Part shown: positions 19,838-30,240 of the stretch, in pieces
How positions within the stretch are numbered: position 1 is the stretch's first letter
How the letters are laid out: every line of letters starts with the position of its first letter
Origin: Stenotrophomonas maltophilia
Lineage (GTDB): Bacteria > Pseudomonadota > Gammaproteobacteria > Xanthomonadales > Xanthomonadaceae
NCBI RefSeq assembly: GCF_003205835.1
Contig: NZ_CP029773.1
Span: 3,566,501-3,630,500, forward strand
Reading direction: 5' to 3'
DNA: 64,000 bases
Position numbers and translations under genes: made by a program
Notes under the pieces: generated by a model
The model's input: only the letters and a program-made list of their open reading frames with translations
Told to the model about the DNA's origin: nothing
Databases searched by the model: none

Positions 19838-20473
19838 ATGAATCCAGAAACGCTGCTCAACGCTTTCCAGAATGCACACAACGAATACTTCCATCTACTG
19901 ATGAAGCACTACCCGTCTGGCAGACAGCAGGACCAAGACGACGATTTCGCGGCTCCCCGGCTCTACGAGCTCGCAATTGAGGTTCATGCGTGCTCGATTG
20001 CATTGGGCCCAACGCCCTTGAAACGATTGTGCGCGCTGGGGCTGGAGCAGCTCTATCCATTCGACAATCCCGTGGATATCTACACGTGGCGAGTCGAGGT
20101 AAGGCAAAAGAACATTCCGCACACCCTGTTCGCGTCGATTGCCATTCGGATCGATTCCGAACTTGCCAGAATGCGTCGACTACTCGCACTGACGCCAGAT
20201 GCGCCGATTGACAAGCTTCTGCCCGACCGGCAGTTCCTGCGTCGCAGCGGTGAACCCTTCTTCCCCGAATCCAAGACTGAAGTCGCCGATACAACACTTG
20301 CATCAATAGACAATCCGGCCTCGGCGTCGGTGATGTACGTCGGCAGTATTCATGTGAACTCAGCACCAGAGCATCAAGCCGTGAGCAAGCTAGAACGCCT
20401 GGAGAAAACCACGGCCATCGGCTCACACTCATCGACCATCATCAATGCGATCCGGCTGTTCTTCGGCACCTAG
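19838..20473 (+). CDS. Hypothetical protein of atypical composition
   Basis: A 211-residue soluble protein that I do not recognise. It has no signal peptide or membrane segment. It has an acidic stretch (QQDQDDDFAAPRLYELAIEVHACS) and a C-terminal part rich in Ser, Thr and Ile. The base composition is visibly lower in G+C than all neighbours and codon choice is less biased, which suggests recent transfer or weak expression. The frame is open from 19700, but the region before MNPETLLNAFQNAHNEYF does not look protein-coding, so the ATG at 19838 is preferred, without a clear ribosome site. It converges with the chemoreceptor gene. No function is proposed. Confidence 0.65.
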   Translation: MNPETLLNAFQNAHNEYFHLLMKHYPSGRQQDQDDDFAAPRLYELAIEVHACSIALGPTPLKRLCALGLEQLYPFDNPVDIYTWRVEVRQKNIPHTLFASIAIRIDSELARMRRLLALTPDAPIDKLLPDRQFLRRSGEPFFPESKTEVADTTLASIDNPASASVMYVGSIHVNSAPEHQAVSKLERLEKTTAIGSHSSTIINAIRLFFGT

Positions 20474-20495
20474 CATTGGCATGAACAACTCCAAT

Positions 20496-20520
20496 GCGCG
20501 CTGGAGGTACTCCAGCGCGC
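20496..20520. terminator. Hairpin between convergent genes, possible terminator
   Basis: A perfect 11-bp stem with a 3-nt loop (GCGCGCTGGAG / CTCCAGCGCGC) lies between the hypothetical gene and the chemoreceptor gene, 10 bp from the latter's stop codon. It lacks a T run on either strand, so terminator function is uncertain. Confidence 0.5.
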
Positions 20521-20530
20521 GAACCATTCA

Positions 20531-22660
20531 TCACGCGGCGGACTTAGGCCGCATATACTTGTCTTGCGCTTCGCCTTCCACCTTGAACACCGACACCGAC
20601 GTGGTCAGTGCATGCGCCTGTTCTTCCAGTGCGCGGCTGGCGGCAGTGGCTTCTTCCACCAGCGCGGCGTTCTGCTGGGTCACCTGGTCCATCTGCACCA
20701 CCACCTGGTTGACCTGCTCGATACCGGCGGCCTGCTCCTTGCTGGCCGCTGCGATGTCGCTCATCAGCTGGGTCGTGCGCGAACTTGCCTGGGCTACGCG
20801 GGCGATCGCGGCTTCCGATTCAACGGTCACTGCCAGGCCGCTCTTCACCTTGGCAGCGGCATCTTCGATCAGTTCCTTGATCTCCTTGGCGGCGACACCG
20901 GCACGCTGCGCGAGCGTGCGCACTTCGCTGGCAACCACGGCAAAACCACGCCCCTGCTCACCTGCACGCGCCGCTTCCACCGCAGCATTCAGCGCCAGGA
21001 TGTTGGTCTGGAACGCAATGCCGTCGATCACCGTGGAGATTTCCGAGATGCGTGCCGAGGACTGGTCGATCTCACCCATGACCGAGGCCATCTGTGCCAT
21101 CGCCTGCTCGGTCTCGCGCACGGCGGCACCGGCCGCATGCGCTTCGCTGTCGGCCTGACGCGCCAGCTCGGCGTTCTGGCGCACGGTGGAGGTCAGTTCC
21201 TCCATCGATGCGGCGGCTTCTTCCAGGTTGGCCGCCTGTTGCTCGGTGCGGCGCGACAGGTCGTTGTTACCGGCCGCCAGTTCCTGCGCCGCGTTGTTGA
21301 TGCTGTCGGCAGCCACCTGGATGCCCTGCACGATGCCGGTCAGCTGCGCGGTGGTGGTGTTCGCGTCGTCGCGCATACGGGCGAACACGCCGTCGTACTC
21401 GCCGTCCATGCGTGCAGTCAGATCACCGTGCGAGATCGCGCGCAGCACGTCGGAAACATCGGCGATGCTGGCCTGCGAACTGGCCATCATGCCGTTGAGG
21501 TGCTCGACCATCGCCTTGAACTGGTACTGGAACGCTGCGGCATCGCCACGCATGCTGAAATCACCGGCGCGCGCGGCACGGGCCAGTTCATCGATCTGCG
21601 CGTTGATCGCCATCAGGCTCTGCTTCACTGCCGCCAGGGTGCGGGTCAGCGTGCCCTTCTCGCCCGGGTAATCCGGCAGGTCACGGCTGAGGTCGCCGAT
21701 GGCGTAGCGCTGCATCACCTCGGCCATCAGCAGCTCCACCTGCACGTGCGATTCGACCAGGCTGTTGGTGGCCTGCACCATGCGGCCGAAGTCACCGGGG
21801 AACGCCGTGACGTCCATGCGATAGCGGATCGCGCCGGCCTCATGCTGCTCTGCCATCTGCAGCTGTGCGCCGATCGCCGCCTGCACACTCTGCCGCACAC
21901 TGGCCATGGCTTCGCCCAGCTGGGTCAGTTCATCGCGGCCACCAAGACGAAACTCCTGGTCCAACTGTCCCTTGGACAGGCGTTCGGCCAGGTTCACGGC
22001 GCGGGCCAGCGGGCCGGTCAGGCTGCGGCCGATCATCACCGAGGCACCGATGCCCGCCAGCAGCGCGACACCGCCCAGCACCAGCAGCTGCAGCAGACTG
22101 CGCTCACCCAGACGAATCGCCTCGGCGGCGGCATCACGGCTTTCCTTCTCTTCGAAGTCCACGCCATCGGACAGCGCCTTGTTCCAGCCATTGGCCGCTT
22201 CCTGCACCGGCCCCAGGGTCAGCGCCACGGCGCCCGGGTAGTCGCCCTGCTCCATCAGTTCGCTGGTCTGCTTGTTGAGCGGGCGCGCAATGGCACGCTT
22301 GGCCGCGATGGTTTCGGCAATGGCCTTGCCGTCGGCGTCGCTGGGCAGCGCCTGGTAGGCGGTCCAGCTGGCCTCGTAGCGCTTCACCAGATCGGCGATG
22401 CGCTGCTCGTCGTGGCCGCGGTCTTCGCCCTGGCGGATCAGCATCTCGCGGCGCACCACCATCATCTGGTTGTTGGCATCGAGCATCTGCGACAGCAGGC
22501 GCACCTTGGCCACGCTGACGTCGACCACCTGCTGCATCGCGCGCTTCTGCACGACACTGGCGGTGGCGCCGGTGGCCACCACGGCGGCGACCAGCAGCAG
22601 CAACAGGCCAAAGCCCAGCCCAAGACGCCAGGCAACCCTGACATTCCTCAAGTAGTTCAT
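20531..22660 (-). CDS. Methyl-accepting chemotaxis protein with extended HAMP region
   Basis: A 709-residue transmembrane receptor. A membrane helix near residues 12-33 and another near 193-215 enclose a four-helix-type periplasmic sensor of about 155 residues. After the second helix come a HAMP domain and at least two more HAMP-like units (for example [27 protein letters not shown] and [23 protein letters not shown]). The signalling domain follows, with the highly conserved hairpin tip ([38 protein letters not shown], split here for reference near residues 545-585). The C-terminus (MRPKSAA) lacks the NWETF-type tether for methylation enzymes. The ligand is unknown. It is monocistronic, with no chemotaxis genes nearby in the window. 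Confidence 0.95.
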   Translation of the reverse strand: MNYLRNVRVAWRLGLGFGLLLLLVAAVVATGATASVVQKRAMQQVVDVSVAKVRLLSQMLDANNQMMVVRREMLIRQGEDRGHDEQRIADLVKRYEASWTAYQALPSDADGKAIAETIAAKRAIARPLNKQTSELMEQGDYPGAVALTLGPVQEAANGWNKALSDGVDFEEKESRDAAAEAIRLGERSLLQLLVLGGVALLAGIGASVMIGRSLTGPLARAVNLAERLSKGQLDQEFRLGGRDELTQLGEAMASVRQSVQAAIGAQLQMAEQHEAGAIRYRMDVTAFPGDFGRMVQATNSLVESHVQVELLMAEVMQRYAIGDLSRDLPDYPGEKGTLTRTLAAVKQSLMAINAQIDELARAARAGDFSMRGDAAAFQYQFKAMVEHLNGMMASSQASIADVSDVLRAISHGDLTARMDGEYDGVFARMRDDANTTTAQLTGIVQGIQVAADSINNAAQELAAGNNDLSRRTEQQAANLEEAAASMEELTSTVRQNAELARQADSEAHAAGAAVRETEQAMAQMASVMGEIDQSSARISEISTVIDGIAFQTNILALNAAVEAARAGEQGRGFAVVASEVRTLAQRAGVAAKEIKELIEDAAAKVKSGLAVTVESEAAIARVAQASSRTTQLMSDIAAASKEQAAGIEQVNQVVVQMDQVTQQNAALVEEATAASRALEEQAHALTTSVSVFKVEGEAQDKYMRPKSAA

Positions 22661-22770
22661 CGGTACATCCAAAACGGGGGGATGCGCCCCTATCGGCCGC
22701 TGCCGGGCGTGGCTTGATGGCGACCATGCCATCCGGCCGGGTACGGTTCAGAGAGGTGATGGCACGGCGG

Positions 22771-23409
22771 TCACGGCACCCGGCGCTGCCAGCGCCGCAG
22801 GGTGAAGGTGAACACCGCCAGCGCAGCGCCCGGAATCAGCAGGAACAACGCCGCCACCTTCCAGAAGAAGAACGGCCACAGCCACACGTAGTCCAGGTCA
22901 GTCAGCTTCAGCACGTCCATCGGTGGCAGCAGTTCCACCGAGGCCACGCGCCCCGCCAGCGCGGGCTCGACCTCCAGAACGGTCACCCGCAGCCACGAAC
23001 GCCCGCGCGGCAGCGCATCCCCCCGGCCATAGCCGAAGTACGAGGCGGCAAATCCACCAGGCTCAACCGATTCCAGCGCGCGGGTAATGCCGGAGCCCGG
23101 CACGCCCGAACGCGTTTCGGCGCGGAAGTCAGTTTGATCTGTCGGGGTTTCCGCGCGCAGGCGCACCTCAGGGTCGATCGCCGTGGCAGTACCGTCATCC
23201 GCGTAACGCAGGCGCAGCCGCAATTGGTCATCAATGAAGCGGTAGACCGTGACCTCGGCCGTCGCACCCGGGCTCAGCACCAGAGGCAGCACCTGCGTGC
23301 GTGAGGCCATGTAGTTGGCGATCGCGCCCAGCACCAGCACCGCGCAGGCAAGCGCCCACAGGCTCCACAGCACCCACAGGGTGATCCGCACCACCGTTAC
23401 GCCCTTCAC
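22771..23409 (-). CDS. Hypothetical membrane protein with two terminal helices
   Basis: A 212-residue protein that I do not assign to a family. A membrane helix lies at about residues 8-33, then a periplasmic or extracytoplasmic region of about 135 residues rich in beta-type sequence (TAEVTVYRFIDDQLRLRLRYADDG), then a second helix at about 175-203 ending in a basic RRWQRR tail that should be cytoplasmic. This layout recalls DUF3592-like proteins, but the match is not convincing. It is downstream of the purA cluster on the same strand, past the purA terminator, and 110 bp upstream of the chemoreceptor gene. Confidence 0.7.
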   Translation of the reverse strand: MKGVTVVRITLWVLWSLWALACAVLVLGAIANYMASRTQVLPLVLSPGATAEVTVYRFIDDQLRLRLRYADDGTATAIDPEVRLRAETPTDQTDFRAETRSGVPGSGITRALESVEPGGFAASYFGYGRGDALPRGRSWLRVTVLEVEPALAGRVASVELLPPMDVLKLTDLDYVWLWPFFFWKVAALFLLIPGAALAVFTFTLRRWQRRVP

Positions 23410-23463
23410 GCTGACATCCGGGTCATCACGTCACTTCCCTGCTGGCCGTGCCGACACAGTAAC

Positions 23464-23488
23464 GAAAAAGCCCCGCTTTCGCGGGGCT
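23464..23488 (-). terminator. Rho-independent terminator after purA
   Basis: The stem AGCCCCGC / GCGGGGCT with a 4-nt loop is followed on the minus strand by TTTT. It is about 40 bp past the purA stop codon. Confidence 0.9.
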
Positions 23489-23526
23489 CTTCCTGTCACC
23501 TACGCCGGGCAGCGCCCGGCGCTACC

Positions 23527-25026
<1,500 letters not shown>

Positions 25027-25053
25027 TCACCGGCCGGTCAGGCGCCCCGCCCG

Positions 25054-25101
25054 GTCGTGCCGGCCGCTGGCCGGCAATGCCAACCAAGGTTGGCATCTAC
25101 C
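25054..25101. repeat. Two adjacent SMAG-type repeats of different subfamilies
   Basis: A GTCG-headed copy of the GC-rich SMAG palindrome (25054-25075) is followed by an inverted CCAACCAAGGTTGG-type palindrome ending in CTACC (25078-25101). Confidence 0.8.
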
Positions 25102-25144
25102 AGAGCCGCGCCACGCATGTACCGGCCGGTCAGGCACGACCCTT

Positions 25145-25330
25145 TCAATGCCGGGCCCACCACAGCAGGCTCAGGCCGGCCAGCAGCACCAGCCCGCCGA
25201 AGCTGCGCAGGGCCGGGCTGGGCAGGTCCAGCAGGCGCTCGGCCATGCGCTTCCAGGCGAACGGGGCGACGAACAGGAACAGGCCTTCCAGCACCGCCAC
25301 CAGGCAGACGGCGGCGAACAGATCTTTCAT
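25145..25330 (-). CDS. DUF2065 small membrane protein (YjeT-like)
   Basis: A 61-residue protein with two hydrophobic helices (about 3-24 and 43-58) separated by a short polar hairpin (KRMAERLLDLPSPALRS). DUF2065 proteins are commonly encoded between hflC and purA, as yjeT is in E. coli. The position suggests a link to the HflKC complex, but no function is established. The ATG at 25330 is preceded by GGAG. A strong terminator-like hairpin (25343-25379) sits between hflC and this gene, so its expression may be much lower than that of hflKC. Confidence 0.88.
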   Translation of the reverse strand: MKDLFAAVCLVAVLEGLFLFVAPFAWKRMAERLLDLPSPALRSFGGLVLLAGLSLLWWARH

Positions 25331-25342
25331 GGGGGACTCCGG

Positions 25343-25379
25343 AAAAAGCACGGGGCCCGGCATCTGGCCGGGCCCCGTG
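25343..25379 (-). terminator. Terminator or attenuator hairpin between hflC and the DUF2065 gene
   Basis: A perfect 13-bp GC-rich stem with a 5-nt loop is followed on the minus strand by C and five T residues. It starts 19 bp past the hflC stop codon. Confidence 0.85.
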
Positions 25380-25397
25380 GGGTACTGCCCTGCGACC

Positions 25398-26261
25398 TCA
25401 GCGGTCGTTCTTCAGGTACTGCAGGAACGGGTCGTTCTTGTCGAGCACGATCACGCCGTTGCCGTCGCTCATGGAGCCACGGTAGGCCTCCAGGCTGCGG
25501 TAGAACGCATAGAACGACGGGTCGGCCGAGCCGGCCTTGCCGTAGATGCGCGCCGCATCGGCATCGCCTTCACCGCGCAGGCGCTGTGCATCACGCTCGG
25601 CTTCGGCGATCAGCACGGTGCTGTCACGGTCAGCCTGGGCGCGGATGGTCAGCGACTGCTCCTCGCCCTCCGCACGCAGCTTGGCCGCTTCCTGCTTGCG
25701 CTGCGCACGCATGCGCTCGTACACGTCATTGATCACCTGACTGTCGGTCGGCAGGTCCACCTGCTTGATGCGCAGGTCGATCATCTGCATGCCGAGGCCG
25801 GCCACCGCTTCGTTGATCCCCTTCAGCTGCTCGGCGATCAGCTCGCTGCGGTCGCCGGACACCAGCTGCTGCAGGGTGCGCGAGTTGATCTGGTTGCGCA
25901 GCGAGTCGGTGATGATCGGCGCCAGGCGGGCATTGGCGATACGCGGATCGCCGCCGGTGGCACGGAAGTAGTCACCCACGTTGGAGATGTAGCCGATGGC
26001 GAAGAAGTCGACGCTGACGTCCTTCTGCTCGGCGGTGAAGTAACGCGCCGGGGCGGTGTCGAGCACCTGGAAGCGGCGGTCGAAGACCTTCACCGTTTCC
26101 ACCACCGGCACCTTGAAGTGCAGGCCCGGCTTGATGTCCGAACGCACCACCTTGCCCAGGTTCAGCACCATGGCGGTCTGGTCCTCGCGGACCACGTACA
26201 CCGAGCCAAGCAGGCCCAGCACCACCGCCACGATCACGGCGATCCAGATAGGACTCTTCAT
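25398..26261 (-). CDS. hflC: Protease modulator HflC, SPFH/band-7 membrane protein
   Basis: A 287-residue protein with one N-terminal membrane anchor (MKSPIWIAVIVAVVLGLLGSVYVV) and a large periplasmic SPFH domain. The domain is followed by a long charged helix (VINDVYERMRAQRKQEAAKLRAEGEEQSLTIRAQADRDSTVLIAEAERDAQRLRGEGD, split across about 165-225). It forms with HflK the cage-like complex that surrounds and restrains the FtsH protease. The region IRIDSLRNQINSRTLQQLVSGDR-like matches HflC and not HflK. Its start overlaps the hflK stop by 4 bp (ATGA), so the two subunits are translationally coupled. Confidence 0.96.
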   Translation of the reverse strand: MKSPIWIAVIVAVVLGLLGSVYVVREDQTAMVLNLGKVVRSDIKPGLHFKVPVVETVKVFDRRFQVLDTAPARYFTAEQKDVSVDFFAIGYISNVGDYFRATGGDPRIANARLAPIITDSLRNQINSRTLQQLVSGDRSELIAEQLKGINEAVAGLGMQMIDLRIKQVDLPTDSQVINDVYERMRAQRKQEAAKLRAEGEEQSLTIRAQADRDSTVLIAEAERDAQRLRGEGDADAARIYGKAGSADPSFYAFYRSLEAYRGSMSDGNGVIVLDKNDPFLQYLKNDR

Positions 26262-27391
26262 CGGCTGCCCTCCTCACGGCCGCTCGGTCGCCCGGTCGGG
26301 CGGCCCACCGGCCGGCCCGGATCACGGGAAGCTTCCGCCGCTGCACCCGGCAGCGACGGCATCACCACCTCCGGATTGGTCACTCCCGGCGGCGCCGAGG
26401 TGGTGGGACGGGTATCGCCGGTCATCGGCACGTAGATCAGCTGGCGGCCATCGCCACCGATCACCTTGCGGTTCTCGCTCAGCACCTGCTGCACGGTCTC
26501 CAGCCACAGGCGCTTGCGGGTCACTTCCGGGGCGTCCTTGTACTGGGCCTGCAACAGGCTGAAGCGCTGCGCGTCACCCTCGGCCTTGGAGACCACGGCC
26601 TGCTTGTAGCCTTCGGCGGTGGTACGGGCGCGCGAGGCCTGGCCTCGGGCTTCCGGCACGACCTTGGCGGCGTAGGCCTGGGCTTCGTTGATCAGGCGTT
26701 CCTTGACCTGCTGGGCACCGTTGACCTCGTCGAAGGCCGGCTTCACTTCTTCCGGCGGACGGGCGTCCTGCAGGGTCAGGCCGGTCACGGTCAGGCCGGT
26801 CTTGAACGCCTTCAGCAGTGCCTGCAGGCGCTCCTCGGCGGCCACGGCCAGCGGGCCACGGTTGTTCAGCACCGCGTTGAGGTCGGCACGGCCGACTTCC
26901 TCGCGCACCGCGCTCTGCGCCGACTGCTCCAGCACCTGGTTGGCATCGACCGTGCCGAACAGGTACTGCTGCGGGTCGTCGATGCGGTACTGGACGTTCA
27001 GCGAGACGTTGACGATGTTCTCGTCGCGGGTCAGCACCGGCACCTGGATCGAGAAGGTCTTGATCTCGGTGGCATTGACCTTGGTGACCGATTCGATCGG
27101 CCACGGCAGCTTGAAGTTCGGGCCGGGCTGCAGGATGCGCGAGAACTGGCCGAAGCGCAGCACCACGCCACGCTGCTGTTCGCCGATCAGCTGGAAGCTG
27201 GAGAACAGCACCAGCAACACGACAGCCGCCACCACCCAACGCATGATGCCGCCGTCGAACAGGTCCTTCAGCGGCCCGGGCAGTCCGCCCCAGCCACCAC
27301 CATTGCCACCGCCGCGCGACCCGAACGGCCCGCGTCGATTGTCCTCGGGGCCTTGTCCGCCCTTGTTGCCGCCGGGTGTATTCCAGGCCAT
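26258..27391 (-). CDS. hflK: FtsH protease modulator subunit HflK
   Basis: A 377-residue membrane protein. It has the typical Gly/Pro-rich cytoplasmic start (MAWNTPGGNKGGQGPEDNRR), one membrane helix near residues 50-70, then the SPFH domain (LIGEQQRGVVLRFGQFSRI onward) and a helical region rich in Ala and charged residues. The C-terminus ends in a Gly-Arg-Pro repeat (GRPVGRPTGRPSGR), variable in the family. With HflC it forms the complex that limits FtsH proteolysis of membrane proteins. A GGAG site precedes the ATG at 27391. The gene is divergent from the YhdH-like gene and begins the hflK-hflC-DUF2065 operon. Confidence 0.96.
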   Translation of the reverse strand: MAWNTPGGNKGGQGPEDNRRGPFGSRGGGNGGGWGGLPGPLKDLFDGGIMRWVVAAVVLLVLFSSFQLIGEQQRGVVLRFGQFSRILQPGPNFKLPWPIESVTKVNATEIKTFSIQVPVLTRDENIVNVSLNVQYRIDDPQQYLFGTVDANQVLEQSAQSAVREEVGRADLNAVLNNRGPLAVAAEERLQALLKAFKTGLTVTGLTLQDARPPEEVKPAFDEVNGAQQVKERLINEAQAYAAKVVPEARGQASRARTTAEGYKQAVVSKAEGDAQRFSLLQAQYKDAPEVTRKRLWLETVQQVLSENRKVIGGDGRQLIYVPMTGDTRPTTSAPPGVTNPEVVMPSLPGAAAEASRDPGRPVGRPTGRPSGREEGSR

Positions 27392-27544
27392 GCACGCTCC
27401 ATCAAGATTTGGGCTGCGGCGCGGGCCCTTCCCGCACCACCAGCCGTGAAACCATCACCGATCATACAAGATGGGGCGGATCGGCAGGATCGAAAGGGGG
27501 GCAACGGGGTAAGGTGGCGTTTTCCTCGAAGTCAGGCAACGCCG

Positions 27545-28540
27545 ATGGCCCCCACCACCCCGTTCACCGCCTTCCGCATCGAAAACGACGCCGCCGGTTA
27601 CCGCAGTGGCCTGGCCCAGCTCAATGTCGACGACCTCAACCCCGGCCAGGTACTGATCCGCGCCCACTGGTCTTCGGTCAACTACAAGGATGCCCTGGCC
27701 GGCACCGGCAAGGGCAGGATCCTGCGCCGTTTCCCGCTGGTGGGGGGCATCGACGTGGCCGGCACCGTGGTTGCCAGCACCGATCCAGACTGGCGTGAAG
27801 GCGATGCGGTGCTGGCCACCGGCTGCGGCCTCAGCGAAACCCGCGATGGCGGCTACAGCCAGTATGTGCGGCTGGAGTCGCGTGCGGTGATTGCCCAGCC
27901 GGCCGGGCTCAGCCCGCGCGAGGCGATGGTGCTGGGCACCGCCGGCTTCACGGCGGCGCTGGCGCTGCTGCGCATGCAGGACAACCGGCAGGTGCCGGAA
28001 CTCGGCCCGCTGGCGGTCACCGGCGCCAGCGGCGGTGTCGGTGCGCTGGCGCTGTCGATCTTCAGTCGTGCCGGCTACACCGTGCACGCAGTCAGCGGCA
28101 AACCGGACCAGGCCGAGTTCCTGCATGGTATCGGCGCCGCTGAAGTACTACCGCGCGAGGCACTGTCCGACACCGGCCCGCTGCAGTCGGCCCGCTTCGG
28201 CGGGGGCCTCGACAATGCCGGAGGCGACATGCTTGCCAGCCTGCTGGCGCAGACCGTGCCCTACGGCAGCGTGGTCAGTGCCGGCCTGGCAGCCAGTCCG
28301 ACGCTGGATATGACGGTGATGCCGTTCATCCTGCGCGGCGTGTCGCTGCTGGGGGTGTCCTCGGCCAATGCACCGCGTGGGCTGCGCGAAGAAGTGTGGT
28401 CGCGGCTGGGCAGTGACTGGAAGCCGCAGCACCTGGACCGCATCTGCACCGCCGAAGTCGGCCTCGATGGCCTTCCTGCCGTATTCGAACGGATGCTGGT
28501 GGGTGGTTCGCTGGGCCGTACCGTGGTGCGGATCGACTGA
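27545..28540 (+). CDS. YhdH/AcuI-family NADPH-dependent reductase (acrylyl-CoA reductase type)
   Basis: A 331-residue zinc-free medium-chain dehydrogenase/reductase. The GroES-like N-terminal part (VLIRAHWSSVNYKDALAGTGKGRILRRFPLVGGIDVAG) and the Rossmann motif (LAVTGASGGVGALALSIFSRAGY) are typical of YhdH/AcuI. AcuI reduces acryloyl-CoA to propionyl-CoA with NADPH and protects against acrylate. The same window holds a full propionate (2-methylcitrate) pathway, which would use the product, although the genes are not adjacent. The true substrate here is not proven. The ATG at 27545 is chosen by homology; the open frame upstream covers the hflK promoter region. Confidence 0.88.
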   Translation: MAPTTPFTAFRIENDAAGYRSGLAQLNVDDLNPGQVLIRAHWSSVNYKDALAGTGKGRILRRFPLVGGIDVAGTVVASTDPDWREGDAVLATGCGLSETRDGGYSQYVRLESRAVIAQPAGLSPREAMVLGTAGFTAALALLRMQDNRQVPELGPLAVTGASGGVGALALSIFSRAGYTVHAVSGKPDQAEFLHGIGAAEVLPREALSDTGPLQSARFGGGLDNAGGDMLASLLAQTVPYGSVVSAGLAASPTLDMTVMPFILRGVSLLGVSSANAPRGLREEVWSRLGSDWKPQHLDRICTAEVGLDGLPAVFERMLVGGSLGRTVVRID

Positions 28541-28628
28541 ACGTCGCAGGCAGGCGACGGACGGCAGATGCGCCCCTCCCGCCAGTAATGTGCCCGCACT
28601 ACACTGCGGGCATTACATGGGGAACAAC

Positions 28629-29000
28629 ATGGCACGCATTCTGATCGTCGACGACTCACCGTCGCAGCTGTTGGGGATACAGCGCATCGTCGAGAAGCTC
28701 GGGCACCAGATCCTGACCGCCACCGATGGCGCCGCCGGGGTCGAAACCGCCAAGGCCGAGCTGCCCGACCTGGTCCTGATGGACGTGGTGATGCCCAACC
28801 TCAATGGCTTCCAGGCCACCCGTACCCTCGCCCGCGACGAGGCGACCCGGCATATTCCGGTGATCCTGGTGACCACCAAGGACCAGGACACCGACCGCAT
28901 GTGGGGCATGCGCCAGGGCGCCAAGGCCTACATCACCAAGCCGTTCTCGGAAGACGAACTGTCCGAGGTGCTGGAACGGGTGTTCGCCGGGCAGGGCTGA
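28629..29000 (+). CDS. pilH: Twitching motility response regulator PilH
   Basis: A 123-residue stand-alone receiver domain. The acidic pair D8-D9, the phosphoacceptor D52 (LVLMDVVMPNLNGF), the switch Thr (VTTKDQD) and the Lys in ITKPF are all present. The start MARILIVDDSPSQLLGIQRIVEKLGH and the segment DTDRMWGMRQGAKAYITKPF are characteristic of PilH of the Pil-Chp chemosensory system, which controls type IV pilus retraction. The other pil-chp genes are not in the window. Start: ATG preceded by GGGGA. A short hairpin with GCCCGCA arms (28592-28610) lies just upstream. Confidence 0.9.
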   Translation: MARILIVDDSPSQLLGIQRIVEKLGHQILTATDGAAGVETAKAELPDLVLMDVVMPNLNGFQATRTLARDEATRHIPVILVTTKDQDTDRMWGMRQGAKAYITKPFSEDELSEVLERVFAGQG

Positions 29001-29009
29001 GACACGCGC

Positions 29010-29087
29010 GGTAGTGCCGGCCGCTGGCCGGCAACCACGCATCACCGTCCCGGGCAATGAAGTTGCCGGCCAGCGGCCGGCACTACC
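29010..29087. repeat. Head-to-head pair of SMAG repeats
   Basis: A GTAG-headed GC palindrome and its mirror copy ending in CTACC are separated by about 33 bp. They fill the gap between the convergent pilH and cbpA genes; the right end is 1 bp from the cbpA stop codon. Confidence 0.88.
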
Positions 29088-29088
29088 T

Positions 29089-29979
29089 TCAAATGGTCTC
29101 GCCGAAGGCCTTGGCCAGGTTCCGGTAGGCCTTCTTCTGCGCCTCGTCGGTCGCGGCCGGGGCCACGATCTCGATCTCGACGATCTGGTCGCCCTCCGGA
29201 TTGCCCGGCAGGCCACGGCCACGCAGGCGCAGCTTGCGGCCGGCATCGGAATCGGCCGGGATCTTCAGCTCCACTGCTCCGCCCAGGGTCGGCACGCTGA
29301 TGCTGGTGCCCAGCGCGGCCTGCCACGGCGTGACGGGCAGCGTGTAGAGGATGTTGCGGCCGTCGACCTCGAACTGCGGGTGGGCGGCGTACTCCACTTC
29401 CAGCAGCAGGTTGCCGCCATGGTTGCCCTGCCCGGCCAGCCGGATCACCTGGCCTGGGCGGATGCCCTTGGGCACGCGCACGTCCAGCTGCTTGCCGTTG
29501 ACGGTGATGCGCAGGCTGTCGCCGCTATAGGCCGCTTCCAGCGGAACCGACAGCTTGGCGCGGGTGTCGCGGTTGGGCGCGTGGCCCTGGCTGCTGAAGC
29601 CCGGCCCCGGACCGGCTCCGCCACCGCGCTGACGCGCGAACAGGCTCTCGAAGAAGTCGCTGAAGCCGCCATTGGGGCCGCCACCGCCGAATACTTCCTC
29701 GAAATTGAAGCCGCCGGCACCGCCGTAGTTCGGCGGTACGTTGAACTCCTCGCCCGGGCGATAGCCCTGTGCGCGCAGCTGGTCATACGCCGCCCGCTTT
29801 TCGGGGTCGCGCAGCGCCTCGTAGGCCTCGTTGACCGCCTTGAACTTGTCTTCGGCCCCGGCCTCCTTGCTGACGTCCGGGTGGTACTTGCGTGCCAGCC
29901 GGCGGTAGGCGGTCTTGATCTCCGCCTCGCCCGCGCTCGGTTCCACCCCCAGGGTGGCGTAGTAATCCTTGAATTCCAT
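29089..29979 (-). CDS. cbpA: Curved-DNA-binding co-chaperone CbpA (DnaJ family)
   Basis: A 296-residue DnaJ-type protein. The J domain (1-70) has the HPD motif in RKYHPDVSKEAG; then comes a Gly/Phe-rich linker with GGAGGFNFEEVFGGGG and a C-terminal substrate-binding domain (VPLEAAYSGDSLRITV onward). There is no zinc-finger, which separates CbpA from DnaJ. CbpA works with DnaK and also binds curved DNA. The usual partner gene cbpM is not seen downstream; the gene is followed by the SMAG pair. A GAGGT site precedes the ATG at 29979. Confidence 0.93.
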   Translation of the reverse strand: MEFKDYYATLGVEPSAGEAEIKTAYRRLARKYHPDVSKEAGAEDKFKAVNEAYEALRDPEKRAAYDQLRAQGYRPGEEFNVPPNYGGAGGFNFEEVFGGGGPNGGFSDFFESLFARQRGGGAGPGPGFSSQGHAPNRDTRAKLSVPLEAAYSGDSLRITVNGKQLDVRVPKGIRPGQVIRLAGQGNHGGNLLLEVEYAAHPQFEVDGRNILYTLPVTPWQAALGTSISVPTLGGAVELKIPADSDAGRKLRLRGRGLPGNPEGDQIVEIEIVAPAATDEAQKKAYRNLAKAFGETI

Positions 29980-30240
29980 CCAGCTACCTCGATCTGCTTC
30001 GGCCGCGCCGGTGGCGCCGCCCCGGGTTCATTCTACGCGCCGGCGATGCTACGCCGCCCCTCGTGCGGCCCCGGTGAGGCCGACTGATCCTGCGCAATGC
30101 GGCTGCCATCCCGATGCCCCAGGCTGTGGCTGGAAGCCCCCGCCGCAAAGCCTGAAGATGGGGCCTGCACACGGGTTTTCCAATGTCTTGACGCCCCTGT
30201 CCCATCCGGCCCACTAGCCTGCCCCAGCAAGGAGTTCCCC

